Source: Pseudoduganella violacea
GTDB taxonomy: Bacteria; Pseudomonadota; Gammaproteobacteria; Burkholderiales; Burkholderiaceae_D
Length of the DNA stretch: 64,000 nucleotides
Assembly: GCF_014191875.1 (NCBI RefSeq)
Contig: NZ_JACHXD010000003.1
Location: 186,001 to 250,000 of the forward strand
Direction of reading: 5' to 3'
Shown here piece after piece: positions 52,637 through 61,329 of the stretch (positions within the stretch are counted from its first letter, which is position 1; every line of letters starts with the position of its first letter). The position numbers were made by a program, and so were the translations under genes. The notes beneath the pieces were generated by a model that saw only the letters and a list, made by a program, of their open reading frames with translations, ran no database searches and was not told the origin of the DNA.

Positions 52637-52689
52637 TCGGTGAATGGCGGCTGGGACTCGGTGAATGGCGCGTTTTTCAGCGAATGGCG
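52637..52689 (-). promoter_or_regulatory. Three direct repeats, candidate LytTR operator
   Basis: Read on the minus strand, CGCCATTCNCYGA occurs at 52689-52677, 52670-52658 and 52649-52637; the plus-strand form is TCGGTGAATGGCG twice and TCAGCGAATGGCG once. Spacings are 19 and 21 bases, about two helical turns each. LytTR/AlgR proteins bind direct repeats with this spacing, and the core CCATTCACC resembles the AlgR box CCGTTCGTC. The array ends 66 bases upstream of the operon's first start codon. Confidence 0.7.
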
Positions 52690-52704
52690 GAAAAGCGGGG
52701 ATCA

Positions 52705-52734
52705 ACAAAGAAAAGCCCACCGCTTGGGTGGGCT
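52705..52734 (-). terminator. Intrinsic terminator after the 52-residue gene
   Basis: On the minus strand AGCCCACC pairs with GGTGGGCT around a five-base loop, followed by TTTTCTTTG. It lies 29 bases beyond the stop of the small gene at 52763 and separates it from the LiaF operon. Confidence 0.8.
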
Positions 52735-52762
52735 GGCCGCCGGGATGGGACGGGAATGGATT

Positions 52763-52921
52763 TCAGCTGCGGTTGCTGTCGATGCAGGGTTCGAACATCA
52801 TCAGCCCCCAGCCTAGTTGGCGCCGGATTTCTTCCGGCGAGGGTGGCGGCGCAACTTCCTGGGTGCGGCGCTCAAGGTATTCGCGTACCACTTCCTTGGA
52901 TGGATGATTTGCCTGTGTCAT
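52763..52921 (-). CDS. 52-residue small protein of unknown function
   Basis: Starts ATGACACAGGCAAATC with a strong ribosome site (GGAGG, six bases before the ATG) and ends with TGA ahead of a good terminator. The product begins MTQANHPSKEVVREYLERRT and continues with a proline stretch (EVAPPPSPEEIRRQLGWGLM) and an acidic end (FEPCIDSNRS). It appears soluble, with an amphipathic N-terminal helix and one cysteine. The RRQLGWGL segment reminds me of small uncharacterised beta-proteobacterial proteins. No function can be given. Confidence 0.7.
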   Translation of the reverse strand: MTQANHPSKEVVREYLERRTQEVAPPPSPEEIRRQLGWGLMMFEPCIDSNRS

Positions 52922-53168
52922 GATGACCTCCGCAATGGTGTCGGATCACGCCCTGCGGCTATGCGGGGCGGACCACCGGATCTGGTGCCGGTGCTTCAGG
53001 CGACCGGCTTGCCTTGCTTGAGGAGGAGGCGCCACTTTCTGCGTTTTGCTTCTTGCGGCGCTGTCTCTCAATCGCATGGCTTCATCTTAGGGCCGCAGGC
53101 CATTCAGCCACTGTTCGACAACACACAAATCCCCCCTCGCTTGCGCTCGCGTTAATGTCGGATTCGGA

Positions 53169-54050
53169 CTACAGCTTTTGCTGCAGGAATTCAAGGAAGC
53201 AGCTGATACGCTGCGCCAGTTGGGTATTGCGGTAATAGACCGCGTTGATCTGCTGGCGGAAGCCGGTGCCGTGCTCGCGCAGGATCGGCACCAGGCGGCC
53301 GGCCTCGATATCGGCGCGCGTCATGAAATCGGCCAGGCTGACGACGCCCTGTCCCTCCAGCGCCAGCCGGCGCAGCGTCTCGCCGCTGGAGGCGGCCAGC
53401 GACGGCGTGATCGGCAGGCTATTGCCTTCGCGCGAACGCAGCGGCCACTGGTTGCCGGCCTCGTAGTGCACAAAGCCAAGCAGGGAATGGCCTTCCAGGT
53501 CCTCCGGCGTTTGCGGCGTGCCGCGCCGGCGCAGATAGTCGGGACTGGCCAGGATGTGCAGCGGGCTGGAACTGAGGGCGCGCGCATGCAGGGTCGAGTC
53601 GCCCAGCGCGCCGATGCGGATGGCGATGTCGGTGCGGTGCTCGATCAGGTCGGTGATCTGGTCGCGCGTGGTCAGTTCCAGCCGGATTTCCGGATAAAGC
53701 CGGCGGAACTCGTCCACATGCGGCACCACGCAATGCAGCATGAAGGACGACGGCGAGTCCACGCACAGCCGCCCGGCCGGCTGCTGGTGGCGGATGCGGA
53801 TGCATTCTTCGACCTCTTCCATGGAGGCCAGGATCAGGCGTGCCTTGTCTAGCAGCAACTTCCCCTCTTCCGTCAACTCCATGCGGCGCGTGGTGCGCGT
53901 GAGCAGCGAAGTTTGCAGCTTTTCCTCCAACCGGCTCAGGGCGCGGCTGACGCCGGAGGTGGTCTGGCCCAGGTGGGCCGAGGCCGCGCTCAGCGTACCG
54001 CTATCGATCACGGCCACGAAGATTTTAAGGTCGTCGGAATTGATGTCCAT
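53169..54050 (-). CDS. LysR-family regulator
   Basis: A 293-residue LysR protein. The winged helix begins DLKIFVAVIDSGTLSAASAH and the recognition helix is in TTSGVSRALSRLEEKLQ. The effector domain has the CrgA/PBP2-like region (DITDL-type DQITDLIEHRTDIAIRIGAL). The ATG at 54050 (MDINSDDLK) is preferred to the TTG at 54101, since the helix-turn-helix then starts at the normal distance. It stands alone; its target is unclear, and the divergent neighbour is a PEP-CTERM gene. Confidence 0.85.
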   Translation of the reverse strand: MDINSDDLKIFVAVIDSGTLSAASAHLGQTTSGVSRALSRLEEKLQTSLLTRTTRRMELTEEGKLLLDKARLILASMEEVEECIRIRHQQPAGRLCVDSPSSFMLHCVVPHVDEFRRLYPEIRLELTTRDQITDLIEHRTDIAIRIGALGDSTLHARALSSSPLHILASPDYLRRRGTPQTPEDLEGHSLLGFVHYEAGNQWPLRSREGNSLPITPSLAASSGETLRRLALEGQGVVSLADFMTRADIEAGRLVPILREHGTGFRQQINAVYYRNTQLAQRISCFLEFLQQKL

Positions 54051-54261
54051 TCTTGATTGTGTGTCAAATTTCCCAGAAGATATGACGGATTTTATCAACA
54101 AACTGCAAAAAATCTCCTTGATCTTCTATCGTCCGTATACGCCGCCCCGGCGTTTTGGCGCGGCCCGACAGGCACGCTTCAGTAATGGATTATCTTTTTG
54201 ATACCGAGGCTTATATTGACAACGTTAGCGGCCGGGTAAAGTTATATTTTCAACAGGCCAT

Positions 54262-54276
54262 TGGGGTATGACTTGC
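54262..54276 (+). promoter_or_regulatory. Sigma-54-type promoter of the PEP-CTERM gene
   Basis: TGGGGTATGACTTGC places GG and GC twelve bases apart, as in the -24/-12 consensus TGGCACGNNNNTTGC. Transcription would start near 54288, about 53 bases before the ATG. PEP-CTERM genes in related bacteria are activated by PrsK/PrsR with RpoN, which fits. Confidence 0.6.
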
Positions 54277-54340
54277 ACTCCCCTGGCTGCTAGCAAGGGC
54301 TTCTGTTTCGAACAGCACAACACGAATAAGGGGTATTCAA

Positions 54341-54892
54341 ATGAAGAAAGCTTTATTCAGCAAGCTTGCTGCCTCACTACTCTTGACCGCCGGCCTGTTC
54401 GCCGCCAGCGCCCCGGCCAGCGCCGATACCACCAGCCTGATCTTTGACGAATATAAAAACGCCGGCTTCTCCATCACCCATATTCCGGGTGCCAGCTTTG
54501 TTGACGATTTCCTGTTTTCGGTCGAAGACATTCCCCACTATCCCAGCGGGACCGTGGTTGTCGGAAAAACGTGGGTCGACGGCGCCCGACTGGCCAATTA
54601 CGGCATCGACTCCATCGAATTCTTCCATGTGGACACGGGTGGCGGCTATACCATGCTGCCGACGACCATTACTTCCGGCCTGCTTGAGTTCTACCACGAG
54701 GGGGCGCTCGGCGTCGGCAGCTACGGCTTCCGGGTCACTGGCCACACCCTATTGCCGGGTATGGGCGGCGCCTACGCCGGCACGCTAAATCTGGCGCCCG
54801 TGCCGGAACCGGCCGCCTATCTGATGCTGCTGATCGGCGTAGGCTTGCTGGCCTTTACGTCCAAGGCGAAGGAGAACGATAAGCTCGGTTGA
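54341..54892 (+). CDS. PEP-CTERM sorting-domain protein
   Basis: A 183-residue exported protein. It has a signal peptide (MKKALFSKLAASLLLTAGLF, cleavage after ASA at about residue 28) and a mature domain without recognised catalytic residues. The C-terminal PEP-CTERM signal is VPEPAAYLMLLIGVGLLAF, followed by SKAKENDK. It is a substrate for exosortase (EpsH/XrtA type), usually tied to exopolysaccharide production. An intrinsic terminator follows. Confidence 0.88.
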   Translation: MKKALFSKLAASLLLTAGLFAASAPASADTTSLIFDEYKNAGFSITHIPGASFVDDFLFSVEDIPHYPSGTVVVGKTWVDGARLANYGIDSIEFFHVDTGGGYTMLPTTITSGLLEFYHEGALGVGSYGFRVTGHTLLPGMGGAYAGTLNLAPVPEPAAYLMLLIGVGLLAFTSKAKENDKLG

Positions 54893-54912
54893 AAGCGGCG
54901 CCAGCCTCTTTG

Positions 54913-54940
54913 CAAAACCCGCCAACGGCGGGTTTTGTTT
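54913..54940 (+). terminator. Intrinsic terminator after the PEP-CTERM gene
   Basis: CAAAACCCGCC pairs with GGCGGGTTTTG around AAC, followed by TTT. It ends the single-gene PEP-CTERM transcript 20 bases after its stop. Confidence 0.9.
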
Positions 54941-55136
54941 TATGTACACCCGTGCACAAATATTCCCCAGGGCAAAACTTTATTCGGATATTGCAAAATT
55001 AACAGTGGCTTGGTTCAAAATTTTTCACTCGAAACCGATAAAACTGTCGCATCCGCCAACATGCGCCCTTACGGTTGCGGAAAGTTTTTGTTACTATCAG
55101 TCTCCTATAAAAATCCTGAACTTAAATGGAGAACAC

Positions 55137-56216
55137 ATGCTGCGCAAAAAGTTCACGCACTACTTCATCGCCTTGTTTGGCGCCCTCTTCCTGCTTTCGG
55201 CACAAGCTGAACAGGCTGCGGTCAAGCTGGGCAATGTCACCATCCTGGCCACCGGCGGCACCATCGCCGGCAGTGGCGCCACCAGCACCACGACCGTAGG
55301 GTATACCGCCGCCACCGTCGGCGTGCAGCAGCTGATCGCCGCTGTGCCTGAGCTGGCCAAAGTCGCCAACGTCAAGGGCGAACAAGTCTTCCAGATCGCC
55401 AGCGAAAGCATGACCAATGAGCACTGGCTGACCCTGGGCAAGCGCGTGAATGCGCTGCTGGCGCAGAACGACGTGGACGGCATCGTGATCACCCACGGCA
55501 CCGACACCATGGAAGAAACCGCTTACTTCCTGAACCTGGTAGTCAAGAGCAAGAAGCCCGTGGTACTGGTTGGCGCCATGCGCCCTTCCACCGCCCTGTC
55601 GGCGGACGGCCCGATCAATCTGTACAACGCCGTTCTGCTGGCCGCCAGCCAGGAAGCGGTGGGCAAAGGCGTGATGGTCGCGATGGCCGACCAGATTCAT
55701 AGCGCGCGCGATGTGAGCAAAACCAATACCTCGACTCCGGACGCCTTCAAAACCTCCGAGCTGGGCATGATCGGCTACATCCAAGGCAACAAGCCATTCT
55801 TCTACCGCGTTTCGACCCGCAAGCACACCACCGAGACCGAGTTCGATATCGCCAATCTGCAATCGCTGCCGCAGGTGGATATCGTGTACGGCTACGCCAA
55901 TATGAACACCGTGGCGCTGGACGCCTTCGTCGCCAATGGTGCCAAAGGCATTATCCACGCCGGCACCGGCGATGGCAGCGTAGCGGCCAAAGTAAAACCC
56001 GGTCTGGTCGCGGCACGCAAAAAAGGCACGCTGATCGTGCGTGCGAGCCGCGTCGGCCAAGGCATCCTGGCGCGTAATGGCGAAGCCAATGACGATGAAT
56101 TGGACTTCGTGGTATCCGATACGCTGAATGCACAGAAAGCACGCATTCTGCTGATGCTGGCACTGACCAAAACCAATGACAGCAAAGCCATTCAGCGCAT
56201 GTTCTATACCTATTAA
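55137..56216 (+). CDS. ansB: Periplasmic type II L-asparaginase
   Basis: A 359-residue exported asparaginase hydrolysing L-asparagine (and often glutamine) to aspartate and ammonia. It has a signal peptide cleaved after about residue 24 (LLSAQA-EQAAV), the first catalytic Thr T42 in ATGGTIAGSG and T122-D123 in THGTDTMEETAYF. The partner lysine lies in VLVGAMRPSTALSADGP or the following KTNTSTPDAFK stretch. TGGAGA precedes the ATG at 55137; the frame open from 54942 has no better start. It is monocistronic with a strong terminator. Confidence 0.95.
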   Translation: MLRKKFTHYFIALFGALFLLSAQAEQAAVKLGNVTILATGGTIAGSGATSTTTVGYTAATVGVQQLIAAVPELAKVANVKGEQVFQIASESMTNEHWLTLGKRVNALLAQNDVDGIVITHGTDTMEETAYFLNLVVKSKKPVVLVGAMRPSTALSADGPINLYNAVLLAASQEAVGKGVMVAMADQIHSARDVSKTNTSTPDAFKTSELGMIGYIQGNKPFFYRVSTRKHTTETEFDIANLQSLPQVDIVYGYANMNTVALDAFVANGAKGIIHAGTGDGSVAAKVKPGLVAARKKGTLIVRASRVGQGILARNGEANDDELDFVVSDTLNAQKARILLMLALTKTNDSKAIQRMFYTY

Positions 56217-56237
56217 GAACTGCCCAGGCTGAAATAC

Positions 56238-56275
56238 AAAAAGGCTTTCCGTATATTCGGAAAGCCTTTTTCTTT
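56238..56275 (+). terminator. Intrinsic terminator after ansB
   Basis: AAAAAGGCTTTCCG pairs with CGGAAAGCCTTTTT around a short AT loop, followed by CTTTT. The A/T-flanked stem could also act for the convergent small gene ending at 56290. Confidence 0.93.
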
Positions 56276-56289
56276 TATCGGGAGAGGAT

Positions 56290-56535
56290 TCAGAACAGAT
56301 GGCCTATCTTGGCAATCAGCGCCAGCATCGCCAATAAAGATGTGATTTGAATACTGCCGAGCCAGAATATCTGTCTACGCAATTCGCGAAAACCTTCATC
56401 CATGCGACGCTCCAATACATCAATGCGACGCCCAAGAGTCTCCAAGGCCGTACTCAACATCTCCACAGCAGTACCTAAAGCTTCCACCCGTGCCTCAAGC
56501 CGCCCAATACGCACATCAAATTCCTGATCGCTCAT
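56290..56535 (-). CDS. Small coiled-coil protein with C-terminal membrane helix
   Basis: An 81-residue protein. A long heptad-patterned helix (RIGRLEARVEALGTAVEMLS; RRIDVLERRMDEGFRELRRQ) is followed by one C-terminal membrane helix (FWLGSIQITSLLAMLALIAK). GGAGGCGCT precedes the ATG at 56535. Tail-anchored helical proteins of this type are common in proteobacteria without assigned function; they often occur as multimeric membrane spacers. Confidence 0.72.
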   Translation of the reverse strand: MSDQEFDVRIGRLEARVEALGTAVEMLSTALETLGRRIDVLERRMDEGFRELRRQIFWLGSIQITSLLAMLALIAKIGHLF

Positions 56536-56678
56536 AGCGCCTCCGCTCACTGTAGTTTAGCACCGAGCCAGCATGCCAGCGCGCGGGCATCACGTTTTAC
56601 GCGACATCAAAAATCAAGGCTTTGTTACGCCTGCGCCCTGCCTTCACTCTACGTAGTTCACGCCAGGTACTGGCGTGA

Positions 56679-57602
56679 TTACGCCAGCTCTTGATCTGCA
56701 CCATCGGCGCCATCCTGGCTCAGCACGCGGCGGGCGGCGGCGATGGCTTCGGCGCTCAGCTTTTCCAGCCGCGGCGATTGCACCCGCCACGAATGCCAGT
56801 ACAGATGAACGTCGAGATAACGGCCAGGCGCCAGATCGGTCAATTTGCCCGTTTCCAGATCGCTGCCGTATTGCTGGGACGGCAGCATGCCGCTGCCTAA
56901 TCCCAGGCGCACGGCATTTAAAAACGCTTCGGCCGCTGGAATATACAGGCTCGGATAACTGCCAGGCGGCAAGCCTAAAACCTGCTGGATGAAATTCGCC
57001 TGCAGCATATCCTTGCGGTCGAATACCACGACCGGCGCCTTGCGTGCCGCTTCCCGTTCAAAACCGGCGCTGAAATAGCGCTCGCGATAATCAGGCGTTC
57101 CTAATAGGCTGTAGCGCATAAAACCCAAAGGCTCGACCACGCAACCACGCATCGGCAAAGGCTGGCTGGAAATACAGGCGATCGCCTGCCCCAATTCCAG
57201 CAGCGAATAAGTATGGTCCTGGTCATCCAGCGTGATATCCAATAAAAGACGCTCGCGGATTAAAAACGGGGCTAATTCCGGCAATAGCCAGGTCGCCAGC
57301 GTGTCGTTATTCACGGCCAGCGCCACGCTTAATGGACGGCCGCCATCTTCTTCCAACTCGGCGAAAAACTCCTGTTCCAGCAAACGGCTGCGGCGCAGAT
57401 ATTGCAGCAGCCGCTGCCCTGGCCCGGTGGCGCGGCAGGGACGGCTGCGCACCACCAGCGGCGCGCCGATGGCGGCCTCCATGGCGCTGACGCGCTGGGA
57501 GACGGCCGAGGGGGTCAGGTGCAGGCTGGCGGCGGCCTGTTCAAAGCTGCCGCTGTCGAGAACGGCAAGCAGGGCCTCGCTTTGGCGGGAATCGAGCAGC
57601 AT
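56679..57602 (-). CDS. argP: ArgP/IciA-type LysR regulator
   Basis: A 307-residue LysR protein. The N-terminus (MLLDSRQSEALLAVLDSGSF; LTPSAVSQRVSAMEAAIGAP) matches the ArgP group. It is divergent from a LysE/ArgO exporter across 111 bases, the conserved regulator-exporter pair in which ArgP activates export in response to arginine and responds to lysine. Confidence 0.92.
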   Translation of the reverse strand: MLLDSRQSEALLAVLDSGSFEQAAASLHLTPSAVSQRVSAMEAAIGAPLVVRSRPCRATGPGQRLLQYLRRSRLLEQEFFAELEEDGGRPLSVALAVNNDTLATWLLPELAPFLIRERLLLDITLDDQDHTYSLLELGQAIACISSQPLPMRGCVVEPLGFMRYSLLGTPDYRERYFSAGFEREAARKAPVVVFDRKDMLQANFIQQVLGLPPGSYPSLYIPAAEAFLNAVRLGLGSGMLPSQQYGSDLETGKLTDLAPGRYLDVHLYWHSWRVQSPRLEKLSAEAIAAARRVLSQDGADGADQELA

Positions 57603-57713
57603 GGATTTCTTTCTTTAGAAATTTTAAGCATTCCTGACGAATATTAATTCAGCTTCATCTATGCGTGCAAGAAAGGGACAATATGCGTTTTGCATCTAAA
57701 GAAGGGGCAAATC

Positions 57714-58328
57714 ATGCTATTTGCACAAAGTTATTTGAACGGGCTGGGCCTCGGCGCCAGTCTCATCATGGCCATCGGCGCCCAGAACGCCCATGTGCTG
57801 CGCACCGGTATCCAACGCTCGAACGTGGGCGTGACCGTGGCGGCCTGCATCGTCATCGACGCTTTGCTGATCGGTCTTGGCGTGGCGGGCGCGGGGGCCC
57901 TGATCCAGGATTCCCCGCTGCTGCTGGGCCTGGCGCGCTGGGGCGGCGCCGCCTTCCTGATCTGGTATGGCTTGCGCAGCTGGAAATCGCTGCTGGGCAG
58001 CCACAGCCTGGACCTGGCCAGCCAGAGCGCCACGCCGACCGCGCGCAAGGCCCTGGTCAGCGTGGTCGCCCTGTCCCTGCTCAATCCCCATGTCTATCTG
58101 GACACGGTGGTCCTGCTGGGCAGCGTGGGCGGCAGCTATCCGGTCGAGCAGCGGACCAGCTTCTCGGTCGGCGCCATGACCGCTTCGGTCCTGTGGTTCT
58201 GCGCCCTCGGCTTCGGCGCCGTGCGCCTCTCCAATGTGCTGCAGCGCCCCATCGTCTGGAAAATCATCGAAGGCTTGACCGGCGCCATCATGCTGGCCCT
58301 GGCAGCCAGCCTGATTCTGCGCGGCTAA
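57714..58328 (+). CDS. argO: LysE/ArgO-family amino acid exporter
   Basis: A 204-residue inner-membrane exporter with six predicted helices. The N-terminus LNGLGLGASLIMAIGAQNAH is the LysE/ArgO signature, and SLLNPHVYLDTVVLLGSVGG carries the conserved NPHxYLD motif. It exports arginine or lysine and relieves basic amino acid excess. The ATG at 57714 follows AAGGGG; the frame can be extended to a TTG at 57690. Divergent from argP. Confidence 0.93.
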   Translation: MLFAQSYLNGLGLGASLIMAIGAQNAHVLRTGIQRSNVGVTVAACIVIDALLIGLGVAGAGALIQDSPLLLGLARWGGAAFLIWYGLRSWKSLLGSHSLDLASQSATPTARKALVSVVALSLLNPHVYLDTVVLLGSVGGSYPVEQRTSFSVGAMTASVLWFCALGFGAVRLSNVLQRPIVWKIIEGLTGAIMLALAASLILRG

Positions 58329-58446
58329 TTAATGCCTTCAACCGGGAAACCAAGCGCAAGAAGCTAATGCACTGGACGGATGAATGTCCCATCCGCCGCA
58401 TTTAGGATACACTTCGACGCTATTTAATTGATATTTTCTTTATGAC

Positions 58447-59529
58447 ATGAAAAAAGACTACACAAATGAAATTGACCTGCTACGTTTCCTCGCAGCCATT
58501 GCGGTAGTCTTTTTCCACTGGGGCTTCCTGGGCTATGCGGATGGCACTATCGCTATGTCCTATGATGTCCTCGGAAGAGCAAGCCAGTATGGCTACCTGG
58601 GGGTGCAGCTCTTTTTCATCATTAGTGGCTTCGTCATCATCATGAGCGCGGGCAATGCGACGGTGGCCTCGTTTACGATTGCCCGCATCATTCGCCTCTA
58701 CCCGGCTTACTGGCTATGCTGCACGCTGTCCTTCATCGCCATCCTGAGCTTTGACCAGACCAAATTCAGCGCGAGTCTGTCAACTTATCTATATAACATG
58801 ACCATGCTGGAGGGCTTTCTATCCAAGCCTTTCATCGATCATTCCTACTGGACACTGACGGTCGAGATCAGGTTCTACTTCCTGGTTGCCCTTGTCATTC
58901 TGCTTGGTCAAATTCGCAAGGCCGAGCTGTTTGTGCTCGGCTGGTTGGCCGCCATCATTGCGCTGGAATTTTATCCGGTAGCGTTCCTGGCCAAGCACCT
59001 GATGCAGAAGTTCGCACCGTACTTCATTGCCGGCACCCTGTTCTACTTCATCCGGGCCAATGGGCTGTCCGCGCGCCGCATCGCCGCGCTCGTCGTAAGC
59101 TGGGCAATGGCAGTGCGCGCCAGCCTTTCTCAAGCGAACGAACTTAGCGCACAGAACTCGATCAGCTATGATCCTGTGATAGTGGGCGTTGTGATAAGTA
59201 TCTTCTTTGTCGTCATGTTTCTGGTTGCGATCAGGAAGACCGGCCGTCTGGGCAGCATGAAATGGACGCTGCTGGGTTCACTTACCTACCCGCTCTATTT
59301 GATTCACCAGACCGTTGGCTTCCTCATTTTCAATGCGCTCTACCCTGCCGTGAACCGGCATCTGCTGTTCTGGGGCACCCTCGCCGGCGCGCTGTGCTTC
59401 GCCTATCTCGTGACGACCTATGTTGAGCAACGCTATGCCTCACGCCTGCGCAGTGTGCTGACCATGGCCTGGGTCCCTTTCGATTCGCGCCTCCAGGCTC
59501 TTGGTCAAAAACTGCGCAACGTGGCTTGA
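58447..59529 (+). CDS. Acyltransferase 3 family membrane protein (OafA/YrhL type)
   Basis: A 360-residue protein with about ten membrane helices. The N-terminus (EIDLLRFLAAIAVVFFHWGF) has the catalytic His of the family, and the RxxR-like ARIIRLYPAYW motif is present. Members O-acylate surface polysaccharides or other envelope glycans. It is somewhat AT-richer at its 5' end and stands alone, convergent with the ABC exporter operon. Acceptor unknown. Confidence 0.9.
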   Translation: MKKDYTNEIDLLRFLAAIAVVFFHWGFLGYADGTIAMSYDVLGRASQYGYLGVQLFFIISGFVIIMSAGNATVASFTIARIIRLYPAYWLCCTLSFIAILSFDQTKFSASLSTYLYNMTMLEGFLSKPFIDHSYWTLTVEIRFYFLVALVILLGQIRKAELFVLGWLAAIIALEFYPVAFLAKHLMQKFAPYFIAGTLFYFIRANGLSARRIAALVVSWAMAVRASLSQANELSAQNSISYDPVIVGVVISIFFVVMFLVAIRKTGRLGSMKWTLLGSLTYPLYLIHQTVGFLIFNALYPAVNRHLLFWGTLAGALCFAYLVTTYVEQRYASRLRSVLTMAWVPFDSRLQALGQKLRNVA

Positions 59530-59544
59530 CCGCTCGCTGCATAC

Positions 59545-61329
59545 TCAAGCCGCTTCGGCATGGGCCTCGCTGATGGTTTTGTACTGCGCCAACTGGTTTT
59601 CCATCAGATAGTGGTAGAGGCCGGCCGTGTCCTGCATCAATTCGCGGTGGCTGCCTTGCTGCGCGATGCGGCCCTGCTCCAGCACCAGGATGCGGTCGGC
59701 CTTCACGATGGTCGAATAGCGGTGGGCGATGATGATGGTGGTGCGGCCCGCCATCAGCTTGTCCAGCGCATTCTGCACCTGCACCTCGCTGGCCGAATCG
59801 AGCGCGCTGGTGGCCTCGTCCAGGATCAGGATGCGCGGATTGCGCAGCAGGGCCCGGGCGATCGCCACGCGCTGTTTCTGGCCACCCGAGAGCTGCACGC
59901 CGCGCTCGCCGACGATGGTCTCGTATCCCTGCGGGAAAGCCTGGATGAAGTCGTGCGCGTTCGCCAATCTGGCGGCGGCCATGACTTCTTCCAGCGAGGC
60001 TTCGCGCTCGGAGACGGCAAAGGCGATATTCTCGTAGATCGATCCCGAAAACAGCGAAGGCTCCTGTTCGACGATGGCGATATTGTCGCGCATGGCGCTG
60101 GCATTCGCCGGCGTCAGCACCGTGCCGTCGAAGCCGATGCTGCCCTGCTGGGCCTCGTAAAAACCGAGCAGCATGCTGGCGATGGTGGACTTGCCTGCGC
60201 CTGAGGCGCCGACCAGCGCGATCTTCTCGCCCGCCGCGATGGTGAAACTGATGCCGCGCAGGGCCAGCTTGTCCGGCCGCTCCGGATAGGCGAACACCAC
60301 GTCGCGGAAGGCCACATTGCCTTGCAGCGCCAGCGCCGCCACCGGCGGCGCGATCTCTTCCTGCTCGCCGATCAGCTCAAAAATCCGCTCGGTGGCGCCG
60401 ATGGTGCGCATCCACTCGCTCCAGAAGTCCGTCACCGCGCTGGCGGCGTCGGTCACCATGGTCGAGTACAGGATGAAGGCGGTCAGCTCGCCGATGGTCA
60501 GCGCATCCTCCAGAATCAGTTTTGCGCCGAACCATAAGGTCACCAGCAAACTCATATACACCAGGAAGATGGACCAGCCGCGGAAGGCCGCCATCATGCG
60601 CGTGGTGGACAGGGAGACGTTCAGCGCATCCTCGGTGGACTGGCCATAGCGCCGCGCCGCCGTCCGGCCCTGGTTGAAAGCATGCACCAGGCGGATATTG
60701 GCCAGATGCTCGTAGGCGGTCTTGCCGCAATCGGCCTGGCTTTGCTGCATATTGCGCGAATGCTTGCGGATACGCTTGCCGCCCCAGTGCGACAGCAGCA
60801 GGCTGGCCGGAATGAAGAAGGCCAGCATCAAGGTCAGCGCCGGAGAAATAATCAGCAGCATGGTCACGCCGCCAATCAGGATGCACAGGCAGCGCAGGGA
60901 AATCGCCGCGCCCATGGTCAGGGTTTCGTGCAGCACCTCGACATCGGCCGTCAAACGGTTGCTCAACTCGCCCACATTGTGACGGTCGAAGAAACTGATC
61001 TTCTTGCCGATCAGCGCTCCGAACAACTGGCGCCGGATGCGCGTGACGATCATATAGCCGGTCGATTCAAACAGATAGTAGCGCAGCGTGGTGGCGATCG
61101 CCTGCAGGATGAACACGCCCAGCATCAGCGAGCCAAGCATGATGAACCACGATTCGCTCTTCTTCTCGCTCATGCCGTCGATGAAGTAGGCGATGGCCTT
61201 GGGATAGGCCAGCTGCACCATCACCGTCAGGACCATGAACAACAGGCCCAGCGCCAGTCGGCCGGCGAAAGGACGCAGCAGCTGCAGGCGTTCCAGGTGG
61301 GGATTGGTTTTGCGCGAGGAGGACGTCAT
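59545..61329 (-). CDS. ABC exporter, fused permease-ATPase
   Basis: A 594-residue half-transporter of the MsbA/lipid-peptide exporter type. Six membrane helices (about 25-320; GLLFMVLTVMVQLAYPKAIA at the start) precede an ATPase domain with Walker A GASGAGKST, signature LSGGQKQRVAIARALL and Walker B ILILDEATSALD. No N-terminal C39 peptidase is fused. The ATG at 61329 follows GGAGG and overlaps the stop of the MauD-like gene by four bases. As last gene of a five-gene operon it most likely exports the operon's product, probably as a homodimer. Confidence 0.93.
   Translation of the reverse strand: MTSSSRKTNPHLERLQLLRPFAGRLALGLLFMVLTVMVQLAYPKAIAYFIDGMSEKKSESWFIMLGSLMLGVFILQAIATTLRYYLFESTGYMIVTRIRRQLFGALIGKKISFFDRHNVGELSNRLTADVEVLHETLTMGAAISLRCLCILIGGVTMLLIISPALTLMLAFFIPASLLLSHWGGKRIRKHSRNMQQSQADCGKTAYEHLANIRLVHAFNQGRTAARRYGQSTEDALNVSLSTTRMMAAFRGWSIFLVYMSLLVTLWFGAKLILEDALTIGELTAFILYSTMVTDAASAVTDFWSEWMRTIGATERIFELIGEQEEIAPPVAALALQGNVAFRDVVFAYPERPDKLALRGISFTIAAGEKIALVGASGAGKSTIASMLLGFYEAQQGSIGFDGTVLTPANASAMRDNIAIVEQEPSLFSGSIYENIAFAVSEREASLEEVMAAARLANAHDFIQAFPQGYETIVGERGVQLSGGQKQRVAIARALLRNPRILILDEATSALDSASEVQVQNALDKLMAGRTTIIIAHRYSTIVKADRILVLEQGRIAQQGSHRELMQDTAGLYHYLMENQLAQYKTISEAHAEAA

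Noticed and set aside
52817..53155. 112-codon plus-strand frame near 53 kb
   Set aside because: It is antisense to the better supported 52-residue gene and lacks a ribosome site.
59545..61329. ABC exporter considered as the lipid A flippase MsbA
   Set aside because: The fold is similar, but tight coupling to ATP-grasp, protease and redox genes argues for a dedicated exporter rather than the essential lipid A transporter.
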